A stretch of DNA of 64,000 nt from Lachnospiraceae bacterium MD308. GTDB taxonomy: Bacteria; Bacillota; Clostridia; Lachnospirales; Lachnospiraceae. The stretch's first letter is position 1. The number at the start of each line of letters is the position of its first letter. The stretch spans positions 930,983 through 994,982 of the forward strand of contig KE159795.1 of the NCBI GenBank assembly GCA_000403475.2. Reading direction: 5' to 3'. Of the stretch, positions 42,129 to 52,014 are shown in pieces. The notes beneath the pieces were generated by a model, which saw only the letters and a program-made list of their open reading frames with translations, had not been told where the DNA came from and searched no databases. Both the position numbers and the translations under genes were made by a program.

Positions 42129-45100
42129 TTATTCTTCTCCGTACAGAGTTACCAGTTTCTTCAGATAAGCATATCTCTCCATAGCCTCTGCCTCGTTCTT
42201 TGTGAACAGTCTCTCAGCTTTCTCCGGATTTGCTCTCTTCAGTGCATTGTAACGAACTTCTCCGTCAAGGAATGCCTGATACTCTTCCTTCTTAGGCTCT
42301 TTGCTGTCAAGGGTGAACTTCGCGCCCTCTGCCGCCGGATTGAACCGGAAGTTGTTCCAGTATCCGCACTCTACAGCTAACTGCTCCTCGGTCTGAGCCT
42401 TGCTCATGCCCTTCTTGATACCATGGTTGATACATGGAGCGTAAGCGATGATAAGTGACGGTCCCGGATAGCTTTCTGCCTCGGCAATCGCCTTAACAGT
42501 CTGGTTGAAGTCAGCGCCCATAGCGATCTGAGCAACATATACATAACCGTAGCTCATTGCAATGCCGGCAAGGTCTTTCTTCTTCGTCTCTTTTCCGCCT
42601 GCTGCGAACTGTGCGGTAGCACCTGTCTTCGTAGCCTTAGAGGACTGTCCGCCTGTGTTGGAGTAAACTTCTGTATCGAATACCATAACGTTGATGTCCT
42701 CGCCGCTTGCAAGTACATGGTCAACGCCGCCGAATCCGATATCGTAAGCCCATCCGTCACCGCCGAATACCCACTGGGATTTCTTAGCGAGGAAGTCTTT
42801 ATTCTTAACGATGTCTCTGCATACATCACAGTCACATCCGTCTAATGCTGCAACTAACTTGTCTGTAGCGTCTCCGTTGCTTGCGCCGCAGTTAAAGGTA
42901 TCGAGATACTCGTTGCATGCTGCCTTGATCTCCTCGGAAACATCTGCCGCTGCAACCTCTTCTACCTCTGCTTTCAGCCTGTTTCTGATTGCCTTCTGAG
43001 CAAGCAGCATACCGTAACCGAACTCTGCGTTGTCCTCGAACAGGGAGTTAGACCATGCAGGTCCCTGACCTCGTCCGTTTACCGTGTATGGTGTGGACGG
43101 TGAGGAGTTACCCCAGATTGAGGAGCATCCTGTCGCGTTTGCAATATACATCCTGTCACCGAATAACTGTGTGATAAGTTTTGCGTAAGGTGTCTCGCCG
43201 CAGCCTGCACATGCGCCTGAGAACTCAAGGAGCGGCTGTTTGAACTGGCTGCCCTTAACGGTCTCTGGTTTGAACTTAGCAACAACCTCCGGTTTTACCT
43301 CGATTGCCCTTCCGAAGTCAAATACTTCCTGAGAAGAGACATTAGCCTCCATATTCTCCATAACAAGAGCCTTCTCGCCCTTCTTTCCAGGACATACATT
43401 CGCACAGGAACCGCATCCTGTACAGTCAAGCGCGGATACCGTCATGGTGAACTTCATACCCGGCATACCGATCATATCGATTGCCTTTGTTCCTTCCGGA
43501 GCTTTCGCAAGCTCGTCCTCTGTCAGGGCTACCGGGCGGATAACAGCGTGCGGGCAGACATATGCACAGCGGTTACACTGGATACAGTTCTCCTCTTTCC
43601 ATACCGGGATATCAACTGCAATACCACGTTTCTCATATGCAGAAGAACCGGACGGAGTAGAGCCGTCTACATAGTCGTTGAATGCAGATACCGGAAGTGT
43701 ATTTCCTTCCTGTGCATTAACCTTTGTCTGGATGTTCTTAACGAAGTCAACAACGTCTTCTCTTCCGCCCTTAACCTCTGGTGAGAACAGTCCTTCGTCC
43801 GGACAGGATTTCCATGAATCCGGAACGCTTACTTCTACAATCTGCTTAGCGCCTGCGTCGATAGCGTCATAGTTCATCTGAACGATCTTGTCGCCCTTTC
43901 TTCCGTAGGTAGCCTTTGCAGCAGCCTTCATCAAGTCGATAGCCTCTTCCTCCGGAATGATTGCTGCCAGCTTGAAGAATGCAGACTGAAGTACTGTATT
44001 GATACGTCCGCCAAGACCGATCTCTTTACCGATCTTGATACCGTCGATCGTGTAGAACTTGATATTGTGGTCAGCGATATAAGCCTTAACCTGTCCCGGA
44101 AGATGTTTCTCAAGACCTTCCATATCCCATGGGCAGTTCAGAAGGAATGTGCCGCCGTCTACTAATTCCTGAACCATGTTGTACTTGTCAACATAGGAAG
44201 GATTGTGGCATGCTACAAAGTTTGCCTGGCGGATCAGGTATGTGGACTTGATCGCCTTCTTGCCGAAACGAAGGTGAGACATTGTAACACCGCCGGATTT
44301 CTTTGAGTCATAGTCAAAGTAAGCCTGTGCGTACATGTCTGTGTTATCGCCGATGATCTTGATGGAGTTCTTGTTCGCGCCTACAGTTCCGTCTGCGCCA
44401 AGACCCCAGAACTTACAGTTGATAGTTCCTTCCGGAGTTGTAACAAGCGCCAGGCCTGTTGCAAGGGAAAGGTTAGTCACATCATCCTCGATGCCGATAG
44501 TGAATCTTGCTTTCTCTGCATTATTAAATACTGCAACGATCTGTGCAGGTGTAGTATCTTTAGAGCCTAAGCCGTAACGTCCGCTGTTAACCGGAACTGC
44601 GTCAAACTTGCTGCCCTTTAATGCGGATACAACGTCAAGGTATAACGGCTCTCCCTGTGCTCCCGGCTCTTTTGTACGGTCAAGGACATTGATGTACTTA
44701 ACAGTATCCGGAATTGCGTCGATAAGCGCCTGTGCACAGAACGGACGGTAAAGTCGAACCTTAACAACACCAACCTTCTCGCCTGCTGCCATCAGGTAGT
44801 CGATCGTCTCCTCGATCGTATCGCATACAGAACCCATAGCAACGATAACCTTCTCGGCATCTGCTGCTCCGTAGTAGTTGAATAACTTATAGTCTGTACC
44901 GATCTTTTCATTAACCTTGTCCATATACTCCTGAACAATCGCCGGCATAGCATCGTAGTACGGGTTGCATGCCTCTCTTGCCTGGAAGAAGATGTCCGGA
45001 TTCTGAGCGGAACCTCTCTGGCATGGATGATTCGGATTCAGCGCATGGTTTCTGAATGCATCGATGGCATCCATATCTACAAGCTCTTTGAGATCCTCAT

Positions 45101-45662
45101 AATCCCATGTCTCGATCTTCTGGATCTCGTGGGATGTACGGAAACCGTCAAAGAAATTGATGAACGGGAGCTTGCCTTTCAGCGCTGCACAGTGTGCAAC
45201 CGGCGTAAGGTCCATAACCTCCTGCACGCTGGACTCGCAGAGCATAGCTGCTCCTGTCTGGCGGCATGCGTAAACATCAGAGTGATCGCCAAAGATTGAT
45301 AATGCGTGGCTTGCAAGGGCACGTGCTGACACGTGGAATACACCTGGAAGCTGCTCGCCTGCTACTTTATATAAGTTAGGAATCATCAACAGTAATCCCT
45401 GTGATGCAGTAAATGTCGTCGTAAGGGCACCTGCTGCCAGTGAGCCGTGTACAGCTCCCGCCGCTCCTGCCTCAGACTGCATCTCTGTTACCTGGACTGT
45501 CTGTCCGAAAATGTTCTTCCTTCCCTCAGTAGCCCACTCATCTACATGCTCCGGCATAACAGATGACGGTGTGATAGGGTAAATGGCTGCAACTTCGGTA
45601 TAAGCATATGAAGCGTGAGCCGCTGCCTGATTACCATCCATGGTCTTCATTTTTCTTGCCAT
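42129..45662 (-). CDS. nifJ: Pyruvate:ferredoxin (flavodoxin) oxidoreductase
   Basis: Single-chain enzyme of 1177 aa that oxidises pyruvate to acetyl-CoA and CO2 and reduces ferredoxin. Order of domains: pyrimidine-binding N-terminus (MDGNQAAAHASYAYTEVAAI), transketolase-like and CoA-binding parts, a two-cluster ferredoxin domain (CIQCNRCAYVCPH and CTGCGSCANVCPG), a further cluster cysteine set CAGCGETPY, and the TPP site with ATGCSSIWGNSSP and GGDGWAYDIGFGG. Length and motifs are complete. Start 45662 follows AAGGAGG. It is monocistronic, with a strong promoter and terminator, consistent with a major anaerobic energy enzyme. Confidence 0.98.
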   Translation of the reverse strand: MARKMKTMDGNQAAAHASYAYTEVAAIYPITPSSVMPEHVDEWATEGRKNIFGQTVQVTEMQSEAGAAGAVHGSLAAGALTTTFTASQGLLLMIPNLYKVAGEQLPGVFHVSARALASHALSIFGDHSDVYACRQTGAAMLCESSVQEVMDLTPVAHCAALKGKLPFINFFDGFRTSHEIQKIETWDYEDLKELVDMDAIDAFRNHALNPNHPCQRGSAQNPDIFFQAREACNPYYDAMPAIVQEYMDKVNEKIGTDYKLFNYYGAADAEKVIVAMGSVCDTIEETIDYLMAAGEKVGVVKVRLYRPFCAQALIDAIPDTVKYINVLDRTKEPGAQGEPLYLDVVSALKGSKFDAVPVNSGRYGLGSKDTTPAQIVAVFNNAEKARFTIGIEDDVTNLSLATGLALVTTPEGTINCKFWGLGADGTVGANKNSIKIIGDNTDMYAQAYFDYDSKKSGGVTMSHLRFGKKAIKSTYLIRQANFVACHNPSYVDKYNMVQELVDGGTFLLNCPWDMEGLEKHLPGQVKAYIADHNIKFYTIDGIKIGKEIGLGGRINTVLQSAFFKLAAIIPEEEAIDLMKAAAKATYGRKGDKIVQMNYDAIDAGAKQIVEVSVPDSWKSCPDEGLFSPEVKGGREDVVDFVKNIQTKVNAQEGNTLPVSAFNDYVDGSTPSGSSAYEKRGIAVDIPVWKEENCIQCNRCAYVCPHAVIRPVALTEDELAKAPEGTKAIDMIGMPGMKFTMTVSALDCTGCGSCANVCPGKKGEKALVMENMEANVSSQEVFDFGRAIEVKPEVVAKFKPETVKGSQFKQPLLEFSGACAGCGETPYAKLITQLFGDRMYIANATGCSSIWGNSSPSTPYTVNGRGQGPAWSNSLFEDNAEFGYGMLLAQKAIRNRLKAEVEEVAAADVSEEIKAACNEYLDTFNCGASNGDATDKLVAALDGCDCDVCRDIVKNKDFLAKKSQWVFGGDGWAYDIGFGGVDHVLASGEDINVMVFDTEVYSNTGGQSSKATKTGATAQFAAGGKETKKKDLAGIAMSYGYVYVAQIAMGADFNQTVKAIAEAESYPGPSLIIAYAPCINHGIKKGMSKAQTEEQLAVECGYWNNFRFNPAAEGAKFTLDSKEPKKEEYQAFLDGEVRYNALKRANPEKAERLFTKNEAEAMERYAYLKKLVTLYGEE

Positions 45663-45719
45663 TTTTTGTTGTTCCTCCTTAAATTTAATACAATTTACAA
45701 TAAATTGACGTATATAGTT

Positions 45720-45748
45720 ATTATAGTCCGAAGGAGGATAAAAGTCTA
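45720..45748 (-). promoter_or_regulatory. Promoter of nifJ
   Basis: Minus strand TAGACT (45743-45748), 17-nt spacer, TATAAT (45720-45725), 58 nt before the start codon. Confidence 0.7.
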
Positions 45749-45838
45749 GTGGTTGTTGGGCCTAATTTTGTTCCTTTTTCTGTACAAATTGCTGGTTCCT
45801 GAGTTATCTTTTACCGCCGCCCTTTAAAAACATTTGTT

Positions 45839-46216
45839 TTAAATGTAAATTGTCTTGATTATCCCGGCGATCCCCAGCCTTTCCGCAATCTCGGACAGCC
45901 GCTCTTTAATCATATCGTGGCTGTAATCATGACTCTGTAAGAACTCCTCGTTTTCCTCGCAAAGACGCAGATAAAACAGCACTGCCCGCTCTAACGCCCT
46001 GCTTTTATTTTGTTTCAGATCACGTAGAAGCTCTTCCTCCATCTTCAATATATCATCCATGCCATCCTGAATGTATGTTGTTTTATGAATATTATCTTCT
46101 GCCGTCTCATCGTCCACAATGTCTTTCAATGAATTTACATCCTTATTAAAAATAAGCTTTGCAATTACTCTCACTGCATCCTTGTTCATACGCATAATAT
46201 AATCCTGTTCATACAT
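45839..46216 (-). CDS. DUF6483-like small protein
   Basis: Soluble, mostly helical protein of 125 aa. The opening MYEQDYIMRMNKDAVRVIAK and K-L-I-F pattern fit the short DUF6483-type proteins of Lachnospiraceae, whose role is unknown. Start ATG 46216 follows GGAAGGAG; the frame to 46243 lacks a ribosome binding site. Its promoter carries a GCAACGAATTGTTTC dyad directly against the -35 box, the same arrangement as two secreted-protein genes 10-12 kb away, so it probably shares their regulator. Confidence 0.7.
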   Translation of the reverse strand: MYEQDYIMRMNKDAVRVIAKLIFNKDVNSLKDIVDDETAEDNIHKTTYIQDGMDDILKMEEELLRDLKQNKSRALERAVLFYLRLCEENEEFLQSHDYSHDMIKERLSEIAERLGIAGIIKTIYI

Positions 46217-46260
46217 AGCGGTCTCCTTCCCGTTTAAATACATTTTTGTCTTATATTACC

Positions 46261-46304
46261 ATTGTACATACTCAGTCACTAATATACAAGAAACAATTCG
46301 TTGC
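46261..46304 (-). promoter_or_regulatory. Promoter with GCAACGA-dyad operator, site A
   Basis: Minus strand GCAACGAATTGTTTC (46290-46304) abuts TTGTAT (46284-46289), then a 17-nt spacer and TACAAT (46261-46266). It drives the DUF6483-like gene. Same register as sites B and C. Confidence 0.7.
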
Positions 46305-46316
46305 TTTTTAACAATG

Positions 46317-47243
46317 TCATCTACAATTATTTTTTGAGAAGAGCGCCATCATAAATCTCACGTACACATACACTACAAACAGCACTGCAATAAACGTCTC
46401 GGCAAGCACTGCTACCTTAAGAACCGGCAAAGGGCATCCCATACCCGCAAGACACTCCACCGTCTGTTTTGCTGCAGTCGCACTAATTACAAACGGGAAT
46501 GTAAAAGCCGCCATACTGGGATAGAACGGGAGCTTTAAAAAGGTAACTGCTTTAACCAGCGCGAAAACATACAAAGTTGTCGACACCGTCAGCATTCCAA
46601 GCAAAAAAACCTTTGACTTCGGTGTCACTGACTGAATATATCCGACAATACAAAGACTCACAGGTGCAGCATAGATGCAGACCAATGATTTTGCTGACTC
46701 AGGTATTTCTTTTATGTTCAGATAGCGGTACGTAACCAGAACAAAAAGCGCACTCAGACAGACAAATCCGAACCAGAATGTCATATTTCCAATCCCCGGC
46801 CTTCCGTATACCGGCGCCGTGACCGCCGCCACCACAATTCCCACATACACGATATAATAGCTGGCAAATACCTTCTGCAGCTGGAGCTTAACAATAAAGT
46901 GCGCCGTAAAATAAATAATCAACGCAATGTGAAGTACAATGGCAAACATCCAAATATAAAAAGCCGCCCGCCCGACAAAGGGCTTTATATAAGTGCTCAA
47001 AAGCATCAAAGACATGGGAAATGTCCCTGCCACACTCGCCAAAATCGGATTACCCAGCTCCTCCTTTACTTTTCCATAGAAAAGCATCAGCTTGAGGAGC
47101 ACCAGCATAAGCAAAAAACCTGCAAATACCCCGCAGATGTAACGGATTATCTCCGAGTAACTCTGCAGGAGATTGCCAAGCGCCGCCGTCCCAAGCATCA
47201 CACCGCACACCGGAATAGATACTTTCTGAATCACATTTTTCAT
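46317..47243 (-). CDS. TDT-family transporter (TehA/SLAC1-like)
   Basis: Integral membrane protein of 308 aa with about ten hydrophobic helices, of the tellurite-resistance/dicarboxylate transporter family (pattern PFYPSMAAFTFPFVISATAA near the end and GNPILASVAGTFPMSLMLLS in the first third). Members move anions or weak acids. Start ATG 47243 follows GAGGTGG. It lies 54 nt after the sensor kinase of the Bce-like module and reads in the same direction, so it may be the last gene of that transcript or independent. Confidence 0.8.
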   Translation of the reverse strand: MKNVIQKVSIPVCGVMLGTAALGNLLQSYSEIIRYICGVFAGFLLMLVLLKLMLFYGKVKEELGNPILASVAGTFPMSLMLLSTYIKPFVGRAAFYIWMFAIVLHIALIIYFTAHFIVKLQLQKVFASYYIVYVGIVVAAVTAPVYGRPGIGNMTFWFGFVCLSALFVLVTYRYLNIKEIPESAKSLVCIYAAPVSLCIVGYIQSVTPKSKVFLLGMLTVSTTLYVFALVKAVTFLKLPFYPSMAAFTFPFVISATAAKQTVECLAGMGCPLPVLKVAVLAETFIAVLFVVYVYVRFMMALFSKNNCR

Positions 47244-47297
47244 CGCCGCCACCTCATCTCTTTTATCTCCTGCTTATTGTCTGCCAAATCCGCAAAA

Positions 47298-48332
47298 TTA
47301 TGATACCATCGGAAACAACAGCTCAATCCCGAATCCTCCATCTAAAATCCGCTCTTCCTCCACACGCACATCCACCGCCAGAACTTCGGCATACTTTTTC
47401 ACAAAATACAGCCCCATCCCTGTCGCATCCTGCCGTCCCGGATGATTGCCGGTAAAGCCTTTGTCGAACAAGAACGGAATATCCTCCTGCGGCACACCTC
47501 CGCCATTATCCCTGACGGCAAGATGAATCTTTCTCTTCTCTTTTTCTCCCTCTTCGTCCTCCCACCCGGCAATCTCCACGATTCCACCGGTTTTTCTCGT
47601 ATACTTAAACGCATTTCCAAGAATCTGAGACAACATAAAGGCAAGCACCCTGCGGTCGCTGACAATCCAGGACTGAGCCGCTTCCACACGGACGTCCACC
47701 CCTTTTTCCTCTTCCATTCCTGAAAACTCCTCCAGCACCTCCTCCACACATTCCGGTAAAAATATCTTCTCGAACCTGTAATCCACATGTTCAGCATGGA
47801 GCCTGGCATAATATAAAATCCGCTCCACATCCATCTCTGCCATGCGCTGCACATGCCGCATCCGGCGGTATACGTGGTCAGACATCTCCTCCCTGCGATT
47901 TTCCAAAACAAGCTCAGACAGGGACAGCGGCGTCTTGATCTCGTGTGTCCACGCCTCGATAAACTCCTGATAGTTCATAAGCTCCTGCTGCTTTTCACTG
48001 TTCTGTATCCGTTCCTTTGCAAGCACCCTGAACGCCTCCTTCAAAGTCTTATGCCACGCCTTATCCGCCACAGCCAAAAGCTCCTGCTCTTCGTATTCTC
48101 CCTGTCTTTCCAGGAAATCCTCCGCCGCACTGAGCCGCACATTTATCCTTACCTGGTCAATGGCGTAACCTAAAACCACGGACAGTAACGTATAAAGCAG
48201 AATGATAAAACCAAGGCTTTCCAACGCATCAGGATTTGCAAGCCACACAAGGAATACAAAAAAAACATCTGATAAAAGCAACAGGATGAGCCAATGCAGG
48301 CGCATCCTCAGACAGATACTCTTTCTCTTCAA
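47298..48332 (-). CDS. Sensor histidine kinase, BceS-like
   Basis: Intramembrane-sensing kinase of 344 aa with two N-terminal helices and almost no extracellular loop, then the H box EAWTHEIKTPLSLSELVLEN, N box QILGNAFKYT, and G boxes DNGGGVP and TGMGLYFV. Kinases of this kind sense antimicrobial peptides through the partner ABC transporter. The TTG at 48332 is the start: GGAGGTGA lies 7 nt upstream and the start overlaps the regulator's stop (TTGA), so translation is coupled. Confidence 0.9.
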   Translation of the reverse strand: MKRKSICLRMRLHWLILLLLSDVFFVFLVWLANPDALESLGFIILLYTLLSVVLGYAIDQVRINVRLSAAEDFLERQGEYEEQELLAVADKAWHKTLKEAFRVLAKERIQNSEKQQELMNYQEFIEAWTHEIKTPLSLSELVLENRREEMSDHVYRRMRHVQRMAEMDVERILYYARLHAEHVDYRFEKIFLPECVEEVLEEFSGMEEEKGVDVRVEAAQSWIVSDRRVLAFMLSQILGNAFKYTRKTGGIVEIAGWEDEEGEKEKRKIHLAVRDNGGGVPQEDIPFLFDKGFTGNHPGRQDATGMGLYFVKKYAEVLAVDVRVEEERILDGGFGIELLFPMVS

Positions 48333-49003
48333 ATCCCCGTCACCTCCAGACAATAACCGCTCCCTCTCACCGTTTTCACCATATGCTTAAGCCCTATGCT
48401 GTCCAGGTTCTTTCTGAGCCTTGTCATATTCACCTGAAGAATATTCTCATCTACATATCCGCCCCCATCCCACAGCTCGTCCATCATCTCCTGCCTGCTC
48501 ACCACAGACGGGTAACGCTCCATAAGCATCCCCAAAATCTTCCCTTCCGTCTCAGGCAGTGAAACATGCTTTTCCTCGAAAATAACTCTGTATGTATCGA
48601 TATCCAGCACCACATCCCCTGCCCGTACCAGGTTGCGCACCTCCCTGTACGTCTCAAGGAGGCGCTTAATGCGCGCCCCAAGACGCTTCGGGTGGCATGG
48701 CTTAGTAAGGAAATCATCTGCCCCAAGCCCCAGGGCGCAAAGCTCATCCGCCAACGCATCCCGGGCCGTGAGGATAAGAATTGGTACGGACAATCGGGCT
48801 TTCAGCGCTTTACACAGCTCAAACCCCGATTTCCCGGGAAGGTTCACATCCAGAAGGATTAAGTCGGATTCATTTTCCAGTATCTCCCGCTCCGGCTCTT
48901 CAAAAGAAGAGATACTCACCACCCGATACCCTTCCCTCTCAAGCGCACGTTCTAGCTCTTCCCTCAGATAAATGTCATCTTCAACAACTACAATCGTACT
49001 CAA
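48329..49003 (-). CDS. OmpR-family response regulator, BceR-like
   Basis: Regulator of 224 aa: receiver with acidic pair at 9-10, phospho-acceptor Asp52 (LLDVNLPG) and Lys in FLTKPCHPKRLGARI, then a winged-helix domain ending HMVKTVRGSGYCLEV. It pairs with the kinase that overlaps its 3' end. The CTTACA-N5-TGTAAG dyad upstream of the ABC ATPase gene is a likely binding site. Confidence 0.92.
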   Translation of the reverse strand: MSTIVVVEDDIYLREELERALEREGYRVVSISSFEEPEREILENESDLILLDVNLPGKSGFELCKALKARLSVPILILTARDALADELCALGLGADDFLTKPCHPKRLGARIKRLLETYREVRNLVRAGDVVLDIDTYRVIFEEKHVSLPETEGKILGMLMERYPSVVSRQEMMDELWDGGGYVDENILQVNMTRLRKNLDSIGLKHMVKTVRGSGYCLEVTGI

Positions 49004-49013
49004 ACTCCGCCTC

Positions 49014-51056
49014 CTATCTTACATTCAGGCTCCGTATATCCTTGCGGCCTGCTTTTTCTATTATCATAACATATATCATCTGCATTGCAATAAATACGGC
49101 AAAAACCGCTCCTGTAAGAATCAGGACATTTTTCACCGACGCCCCTTCCGGCAGTCGCAAAAAACCATTGAACATAGACCATATGGCAAATACAGCGCTC
49201 ACCGACGATACCACAAGCACCATGCCGGAAAAAAGATAAATCTGCTTTGCTAAGGAGCGGCAAAGCTCTCCTGTATCTGCCCCAAGCATCAGGAGAGTGC
49301 GGTACCGTTTCCGGTTCGCCTGCTGCTGCATCATGTATTTCAGAGCAAGAGATGTATTGGCAATAATCATGAACAACACGCCAAGGTAGATTGTAATATA
49401 GCTCCCCGCAACAGTATAAAACAACCGCCTTCCGATTCCGGAAAGATAACTCTCACAGACAAGTCCCTTTTCCTGAAAAAGAGCCGATGCCTCCTTAAGC
49501 GTCTGCATAAACCCGTCCTTATCCGTCAGTTTCTTATTTAACAGAGCATTGTAACAGAACAGTCTGTCCTCCTCCGACACAATCTCCTGGTACATTTCGT
49601 CAGGAACGATAAATGCCTTTTCCAAGGTTATCTGACGGTCAGCAACGACATTGTCATAATAAACATCCTCAAGGAACTGATACCTTTCCCCGTCTACCTC
49701 GATATACGCCCCGTTTTTCAGCGCGCCGCGATATACATCTCCACGATCCGGATATTCCCGCATGGAGGTGTAAAATGCGATTTCGCCGGCTCTGAGCCTT
49801 ATCTTTTTCTTTCCCACCGCCTCAAGGACATGGTTGTAACTAGACTGGGCGATGAAATACTCATACCCCTCCCGATCCTCCATATATTCAATAACATTTT
49901 CCTGGATTTCCTTATTTTTTACATCTTTTAACGTCTCGGCAGCCCGCCTAAGCCCCTCTAGCGATACCTTGTGCGCCTCTGCATCCACAACGCCCAGATA
50001 CACCGGATAGTATTCAGAAATATACGTCTTGCACTCCGGGCTTTCAAGCACCTCAATAGCGTCTCCCTCACTGTCCTGAATGGAAAAATCCGTTGTCTTC
50101 ACTGTCGCCGCCTGTGAGCTTACCACCGTTCCAATCCCGTAAGAGACACAGGACAGCGCGATAAGAAAAAGCAGGCTTGACACCGCCAGCGTCTTATACT
50201 GGCAGAGAACATTCTCCTGTATCTGCCTTCCCGTAAATGTATAAAGTCCCGACTTTCCCGGACCCTTCTTTCGGATTCTCCTCCCGATAGCTGCACCGGC
50301 ACCCCGGTATAAAAGAAAAGTTCCGCCGGCACCCAGAATCAGGACGAGCAGGACAACCATCACATCAAAACTTCCAAGCGCCGCAACCCCCAGTGCATAA
50401 GCTGCCCCCAGCATGATACACCCTGCTGCAAAGAAAGTGAGGTTTCCTTTTCCTGCTGCCATCTCCTGCGTATCCGCCGCATCGGGCTTTAAAAGCTGCG
50501 CCGGCTCTGTGCGGGCGAACCTGACGCTCAAAATCAGCATGGAGATAAGCTGTATCGCCGCAAAGCCGGCAGCTGTCCATACCACTGCCGGAAATGACCA
50601 CGTCACTTCATGTCCGATGATTCCAAGCCCAACCACCTTTACCGTAGTCAGGCTGATGCCCTCCGTGAGAAGGAGCGCAGCCGGAATGCCGATTGCCAGA
50701 GAGATCAGACTGTTAAGCAGCGTCTCCCCTATCAGCATCGCAAACATCCTGCTCCTTTTCATGCCAAGCATCAGATACAGCCCCAGCTCCTTTTTCCGCT
50801 CATTTAACTGGTAATGATAAGAAAAATACACGAGGAAAAATACAAAAAACAACGACACCGCATAGACCAGCGGAATCAACAACATCAGTTTTCTCACCGC
50901 CTCGCTCTCAATCGTCTTTAAAAACCGCATAACATCTTGCTCACCCAACGACAAAAGAGTGTAAAACGCAATCACTGCAATCACCAGGGATGCAAAAAAC
51001 AATCCGTTGCTCTTTCGGTTTCTCGCGGCGTTGCGCCTAATCTGACTAAAGAACAT
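49014..51056 (-). CDS. FtsX-type ABC transporter permease, BceB-like
   Basis: Membrane protein of 680 aa with the 10-helix BceB plan: one N-terminal helix, a group of helices, a large extracellular domain of about 200 residues (roughly 310-540), then the last helices. FtsX-like segments LNERKKELGLYLMLGMKRSR and QQQANRKRYRTLLMLGADTG are present at both halves. It senses and detoxifies peptide antibiotics with the ATPase. Start ATG 51056 follows GGAGGAGG and overlaps the ATPase gene's end by 11 bp. Confidence 0.9.
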   Translation of the reverse strand: MFFSQIRRNAARNRKSNGLFFASLVIAVIAFYTLLSLGEQDVMRFLKTIESEAVRKLMLLIPLVYAVSLFFVFFLVYFSYHYQLNERKKELGLYLMLGMKRSRMFAMLIGETLLNSLISLAIGIPAALLLTEGISLTTVKVVGLGIIGHEVTWSFPAVVWTAAGFAAIQLISMLILSVRFARTEPAQLLKPDAADTQEMAAGKGNLTFFAAGCIMLGAAYALGVAALGSFDVMVVLLVLILGAGGTFLLYRGAGAAIGRRIRKKGPGKSGLYTFTGRQIQENVLCQYKTLAVSSLLFLIALSCVSYGIGTVVSSQAATVKTTDFSIQDSEGDAIEVLESPECKTYISEYYPVYLGVVDAEAHKVSLEGLRRAAETLKDVKNKEIQENVIEYMEDREGYEYFIAQSSYNHVLEAVGKKKIRLRAGEIAFYTSMREYPDRGDVYRGALKNGAYIEVDGERYQFLEDVYYDNVVADRQITLEKAFIVPDEMYQEIVSEEDRLFCYNALLNKKLTDKDGFMQTLKEASALFQEKGLVCESYLSGIGRRLFYTVAGSYITIYLGVLFMIIANTSLALKYMMQQQANRKRYRTLLMLGADTGELCRSLAKQIYLFSGMVLVVSSVSAVFAIWSMFNGFLRLPEGASVKNVLILTGAVFAVFIAMQMIYVMIIEKAGRKDIRSLNVR

Positions 51057-51825
51057 TTGCACTTCCTCCTCCCAACTGTGATAAAACGGTTACAATGCGC
51101 TCATAAAATCGTTCCGTCGTCTCCGTCTCAACATTTCTTCTAAGCTCATGGAACAACCGCCCGTCCTGTATGAACAATATCCTTGAGCAGTAGCTTGCGG
51201 CATTGGCATCATGGGTGACCATCACAATAGTCCTCTCCTCCTCCTCGTTGATCGCCGACAGCCGGTCCATCAGCAATTTGGAATTCCTGCTGTCAAGGGA
51301 GCCAGTCGGCTCATCCGCCAGAACGATACTCGGATTCCCGATTAGCGCTCTCGCAGCCGCGACCCGCTGTTTCTGCCCTCCGGACATCTGGGACGGAAAC
51401 TTATCAAGCTCCTCCTCGATGCCAAAATGCCACGCAAGCTTTTTAAGCATCCCCTCTGCCTCCCTTCCTGTCATCCCGTGGAGCGACAGAGGAAAGATTA
51501 TATTCTCTCTGGCTGTCAGGTTGTCAAGAAGTTCAAACTCCTGAAATAAATACCCGATGGCCTTTCCCCGGTATCCTGAAAGCTCCCTTCCTTTAAATGA
51601 AGAGATATCCTCTCCCTTAAGCCGAATCTTTCCCGACGTCACCCGAATCATAGTGGCTATGCTGTTCAAAAGCGTCGTCTTCCCCGACCCGCTCGGCCCC
51701 ATAATCCCTAAGAATTCTCCCTCTAATACGTCAAAGCTGATTCCTTTAAGAGCCTTCGTGCAGTTTTCGCCTTTACCATATATTTTGATTATATTTTCAA
51801 CCTCTAACACCTTGTTGTAGTTCAA
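51046..51825 (-). CDS. ABC transporter ATP-binding protein, BceA-like
   Basis: ATPase of 259 aa with Walker A GPSGSGKTT, Q-loop YLFQEFELLDNLT, signature MSGGQKQRVAAARAL and Walker B IVLADEPTGSLDS. It belongs to the LolD/MacB-like group that partners FtsX-type permeases. It is the first gene of the bceA-bceB-regulator-kinase operon. The start is a TTG at 51825, 8 nt after AGGAGG; GTG 51810 is an alternative. Confidence 0.93.
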   Translation of the reverse strand: MNYNKVLEVENIIKIYGKGENCTKALKGISFDVLEGEFLGIMGPSGSGKTTLLNSIATMIRVTSGKIRLKGEDISSFKGRELSGYRGKAIGYLFQEFELLDNLTARENIIFPLSLHGMTGREAEGMLKKLAWHFGIEEELDKFPSQMSGGQKQRVAAARALIGNPSIVLADEPTGSLDSRNSKLLMDRLSAINEEEERTIVMVTHDANAASYCSRILFIQDGRLFHELRRNVETETTERFYERIVTVLSQLGGGSANVL

Positions 51826-51924
51826 CTCTCCTACCTCCTGTACGATATTTTTATTTCAGGTTGAGCACTCATTATTTCCTTTTTCCTGTAACATTATTGT
51901 AGCAAATGAACTATATATAGACCA

Positions 51925-51941
51925 CTTACAATCGCTGTAAG
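51925..51941. promoter_or_regulatory. Dyad operator upstream of the Bce-like operon
   Basis: CTTACA-ATCGC-TGTAAG, a perfect 6-bp dyad about 100 bp before the ATPase start and upstream of a TACAAT -10 box, the usual place for BceR-type activation. Binding is inferred. Confidence 0.6.
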
Positions 51942-51972
51942 GTTTTATCCCGGTCTTTTTTCCCACAACAAA

Positions 51973-52000
51973 TGATGCCGGGAAATCATCTCCCAGCATC
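51973..52000 (-). terminator. Hairpin downstream of the Rpn remnant
   Basis: GATGCTGGGA / TCCCGGCATC stem with one mismatch, 15 nt after the remnant's stop on the minus strand; probably its old terminator. Confidence 0.6.
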
Positions 52001-52014
52001 ACTCGGTCTTACTA

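Noticed and set aside
42554-44577. Several antisense frames inside nifJ
   Set aside because: They are shadows of a highly expressed, codon-biased gene and show no domain or ribosome binding site.
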